Source: Euperipatoides rowelli (taxonomy: Eukaryota; Onychophora; Udeonychophora; Euonychophora; Peripatopsidae). From it: a DNA stretch of 10,798 nucleotides. The position numbers were made by a program, and so were the translations under genes. Location: NCBI GenBank assembly GCA_003024985.2, contig PXIH01S0026106.1; one strand, written 5' to 3'. Shown piece by piece: positions 8,511 through 10,798 of the stretch. Below the pieces are notes generated by a model, which was given only the letters and a program-made list of their open reading frames with translations, was not told the DNA's origin and did no database searches. Within the stretch, counting starts at the first letter, position 1, and every line of letters begins with the position of its first letter.

Positions 8511-8995
8511 TTCTATTATTGTCAGGAATTTTATTATATAAAGAAAAAAAAATTCTAACAAACATTTTATTTTTGTGATTATATTATTTTCTAAAAGTCA
8601 CATTCATTATAAGTTTGTATATACTGTAGGCTATGTTCAAATAATGCATTGTTATATATTTCAAAATCTATAACAGATAGAGAAAAAAACTTAAATAGTA
8701 TTTTTTATTCTATTTATTGTCAAGAATTTATTCTATAAAGAAAAAAAATTCTAACAAACAGATTTTTTTCTAATGTTATTTTTATAAAAGTCGGGCATTC
8801 AATACGCTTGTATTTACAGTATGTCCAGATAATATATTGTTAAGTATTACAAAATCTATAATAGATATAGTATTTTTTGTTCTATTTATTGGCAAGAATT
8901 TTATTATATAAAGAAAAAAAAATCCAACAAACAGATTTTTTATGAGTTACGCCAATTTGTTTCTAAATGTCAGCTATAAAAAAAAAAATTAAAAA
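8511..8995. repeat. Three diverged tandem units of about 170-200 bp
   Basis: Units start at 8511, 8708 and 8880 with ttctattattgtcaggaatt, ttctatttattgtcaagaat and ttctatttattggcaagaat, each followed by the conserved ttattatataaag or ttattctataaag, an A run and t(c)taacaaaca-like sequence. Units 1 and 2 also share aaaagtc, gtat, cattgttaa/tat and caaaatctataa(c/t)agata further on; the spacing differs (197 and 172) through a small indel near the end of unit 1. Unit 3 resembles the others for about 60 bases and then fades. Confidence 0.85.
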
Positions 8996-9180
8996 AAGCC
9001 AGTTTATCTTACATTTTTCATTACTGTTTCTCTGTCGTTTAATGATAGAATTTTTTGGTTGTGATTTTTGAAATCAGAATTAAATTTGGATTTTAAAAAT
9101 ATAGCCTATAAGTTTATTCCAAAATGTTTTATTACCGTATATTTGTATTACCAGGGGTCTAATAATTTGAAAAAAATTAG

Positions 9181-9240
9181 GTGCCCTTCGGTCTCCCAAG
9201 TTATAAAGTTTACATGCCCAGAATTTTAGTTTAGGATCCC
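9181..9240 (+). repeat. Diverged repeat pair, copy A
   Basis: Reads gtgcccttcggtctcccaag, then ttataaagtttacatgccca, then gaattttagtttaggatccc. It aligns with 9661-9720 (offset about 480) through ttcgg, t(a)taaag-tttaca-g-cccaga and a-(t)agttt-a-agg-ccc, with several substitutions and small gaps. It is less A+T rich than its surroundings. Confidence 0.5.
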
Positions 9241-9660
9241 AGCTTTCTAAAGCACTTTTAAGTATTTTTTTTTAAGGAATGCTAGCTATAGCTTTTATGG
9301 TTGCAAGCATTCAAATATCTAAGTCTGTAATTCTGGAGGGAATGGGGTAAAGTGTGTTGTACACTCCTGATGTGCAATAATTTAATAATCAATGAATTCA
9401 ATATACAAGACTTTTAATGTTATTGATTCCAATTTCCAAATTTAAAAAAAAAAAAAAAAGTTTTGCCGAGGGATAAACTTTCATGTATTATTGATAAACA
9501 GCATAAGAGTACATTTATTACATCTCTGCTTCTTCGTGAATGTTTTTATTTCTAAAATCTAAGATATCAGGAATTTAAGGATTAGATTTATACAGGCTAA
9601 AATTATAAAGCATTTTAAATTAAGAGATTCCTTTTATAAAAAAACAAACAAATTTTTCAC

Positions 9661-9738
9661 ACGTCCATTCGGACTTGTGCTTTAAAGGTTTTACAGGTCC
9701 AGAAATAAGTTTTACAGGCCCCGGACCTGTGGACCTGC
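9661..9738 (+). repeat. Diverged repeat pair, copy B, with G+C-rich palindrome
   Basis: Partner of 9181-9240. It ends in a near-palindrome centred on 9722: CAGGCCCCGGACCTG (9715-9729), nested in ACAGGTCC (9693-9700) with GGACCTGT (9723-9730) and again GGACCTG at 9731-9737. This is one of the few G+C-rich spots in the window and could fold into alternative hairpins. Its origin is unknown; an old short interspersed repeat is one possibility. Confidence 0.55.
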
Positions 9739-9935
9739 TAATCTTAGAGGTCTGATTACGCTACCTGAAATTCAATATTAAAAATAACTATAAAATGGGC
9801 TATGTGCATAGTAAAAACCTAACAATATTGTAGTGGGGAGTTAGTTTTAAGAATAGAAGGCAGAGATAAACTCACAAGACCATACACATAGACACATTTT
9901 ATAAAAAATTGAATTTGTCATAAAATTTTTCGACA

Positions 9936-9952
9936 GCACGACAGGTGGAAGG
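9936..9952 (-). repeat. Right terminal inverted repeat of the piggyBac-like element
   Basis: On the minus strand this reads CCTTCCACCTGTCGTGC from the TTAA at 9953-9956 inward, differing from the left end at the three sites G/C, A/T and C/T plus the last base. The continuation TGTCGAAAAATTTTATGAC also resembles the second left unit near 8426-8445. Confidence 0.6.
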
Positions 9953-9956
9953 TTAA

Positions 9957-10308
9957 AATTGTAGTATATCTTTTATACTCAAACTGTTGAAGTTGAGAAT
10001 TTATAGTTATAGTAAAGGTTGCTTACTCTCCCATTACCATAATGCATTCCTAAATGTTATTTTTAGAATTTTTTTTCAGTCATCAAATTAAGGAGGCTAC
10101 ATATTAATTTCAGAAAAAAACAACAACATACTTTTTTTGGACATTTTTGGAAATTATAATTTATCAGTTACTATTTAATGTTCTTGGAAATGTGATTTTT
10201 CTCTGTTTATTTCCTGTAAGATAGTTAACAATATTTTGAAGTAATGATCAGAAAATTTATATTGTATAATAAAAAATAAGATATTGTAAAGATGACAACA
10301 TAAGCTAT
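9957..10308. other. No gene seen; A+T-rich DNA
   Basis: No coding signal or recognisable repeat on either strand beyond short A and T runs. Confidence 0.55.
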
Positions 10309-10359
10309 GAGACCTCTATTAGTGACATACTTAAGAGACCTCTATTAGTGACATACTTA
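10309..10359. repeat. Tandem duplication of a 26-bp unit
   Basis: The unit gagacctctattagtgaca followed by tacttaa at 10309-10334 is repeated at 10335-10359 with all 25 following bases identical; the copies part at the last base (a against g at 10360). Near identity points to a recent slippage or repair duplication. No coding or RNA function is seen. Confidence 0.95.
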
Positions 10360-10798
10360 GAAGAAATAACTGGAAGATTTTGATTTCATTTATGTCGGTA
10401 TATAAAAGGGTTTTTTTTTTAAATCATTGTTAATAAATTCATAATTTGATGCAAGTAAAAAAATGATGCTGTAAAATTATCTTTTATGAAAAAAAAAAAA
10501 CCCCTCTGATTAATAGGTTTGAATTTTCTTTTTCTTTTTTATAGTCACCCTGTCACTAAATCTTATTTTTGCATTTCTATCTGTAGATCAGCCATATTGC
10601 AGATTGTAACTCACTGTAGGTTATTCTAAATTAAAGAGTAGAAACTTATATTACAATCCTATAATTTGATATGTATCCATTATTAGTATGCTTGATTAAA
10701 TTACATTCTTCTTTTGGATTATTAAAACTTTAGTCTTTCAATTGATAAATTGTGATTTAAATAAACAATTAGAGATAAAATTATTGGATATTTAAACT
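10360..10798. other. No gene seen; A+T-rich DNA
   Basis: No exon, RNA gene or element recognised. There is a T10 at 10411-10420, an A12 at 10489-10500, and a TATA-box-like TATATAAAAGG at 10399-10409 with no transcript evidence or following gene. Confidence 0.5.

Larger units (their letters stand above)
8380..9956. mobile_element. Putative non-autonomous piggyBac-like DNA transposon
   Basis: Both ends show TTAA (8380-8383 and 9953-9956), the target site that piggyBac transposases duplicate. Inside, the left end reads CCTTCGACCAGTCGCG and the right end, read on the minus strand, CCTTCCACCTGTCGTG; with the TTAA this is 17 of 20 bases equal. A further AAAATTTTA matches a few bases in (8403-8411 left; 9921-9929 right, minus strand). 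A start of CCY next to TTAA is typical of piggyBac ends. The 1569-bp interior has no transposase frame or acidic catalytic motif that I can recognise, so it would depend on an enzyme made elsewhere. The interior is A+T rich and filled with repeats (separate entries). Mismatches between the ends indicate age. Chance is unlikely, because the matching parts are G+C rich in A+T-rich surroundings, but no empty site or second copy is available here. Confidence 0.6.

Noticed and set aside
10399-10409. TATATAAAAGG, a strong TATA-box match
   Set aside because: TATA-like words are expected often in this composition, and no exon or coding frame follows within the window.
1-10798. CRISPR array, bacterial operons, riboswitches, rRNA or tRNA genes
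   Set aside because: No regularly spaced repeats, no cloverleaf-like sequence and no bacterial gene structure were found on either strand.

Overview
The window looks like A+T-rich intergenic or intronic DNA from a multicellular animal, most likely an invertebrate. Nothing in it looks bacterial: there are no operons, ribosome binding sites or long open frames. What it does contain is eukaryotic: the 3' end of a LINE-type retrotransposon, a decayed Penelope-like retroelement, inverted ends typical of a piggyBac-like DNA transposon, many A/T homopolymer runs, simple repeats and old tandem duplications. I cannot name the species.

Layout. 1-775 (+): the broken C-terminal end of a non-LTR (CR1/Jockey-type) reverse transcriptase, followed by its 3' UTR, a run of degenerate hexamers, an AATAAA and an A tail. 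776-4040: no gene; A/T runs, a (GA)n microsatellite at 2863 and a 20-base A tract at 3253. 4041-4250: an old 105-bp tandem duplication. 4251-5470: no gene, very A+T rich. 5447-5786 (-): the best host-gene candidate, a terminal coding exon with a splice acceptor, stop codon and AATAAA, of unrecognised product. 5980-6451: two G+C-richer patches with short open frames on the same strand that might be related exons or old repeats. 6982-7720 (-): a Penelope-like reverse transcriptase relic with several stops, an altered catalytic box, and a second C-terminal fragment joined upstream in the same orientation. 7721-8379: no gene. 8380-9956: a 1.57-kb segment bounded by TTAA and imperfect inverted ends starting CCTTC, interpreted as a non-autonomous piggyBac-like element; it carries a 14-bp perfect hairpin, three diverged copies of a roughly 190-bp repeat and a diverged repeat pair with a G+C-rich palindrome. 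9957-10798: no gene, but a nearly perfect 26-bp tandem duplication.

No functional system links these parts. The window is mainly a record of three transposon classes (LINE, Penelope-like, piggyBac-like) landing in non-coding DNA beside what may be the 3' end of one host gene. I found no convincing novel defence, biosynthetic or RNA system. The items most worth checking are the piggyBac-like ends, the rearranged Penelope-like copy and the minus-strand terminal exon.
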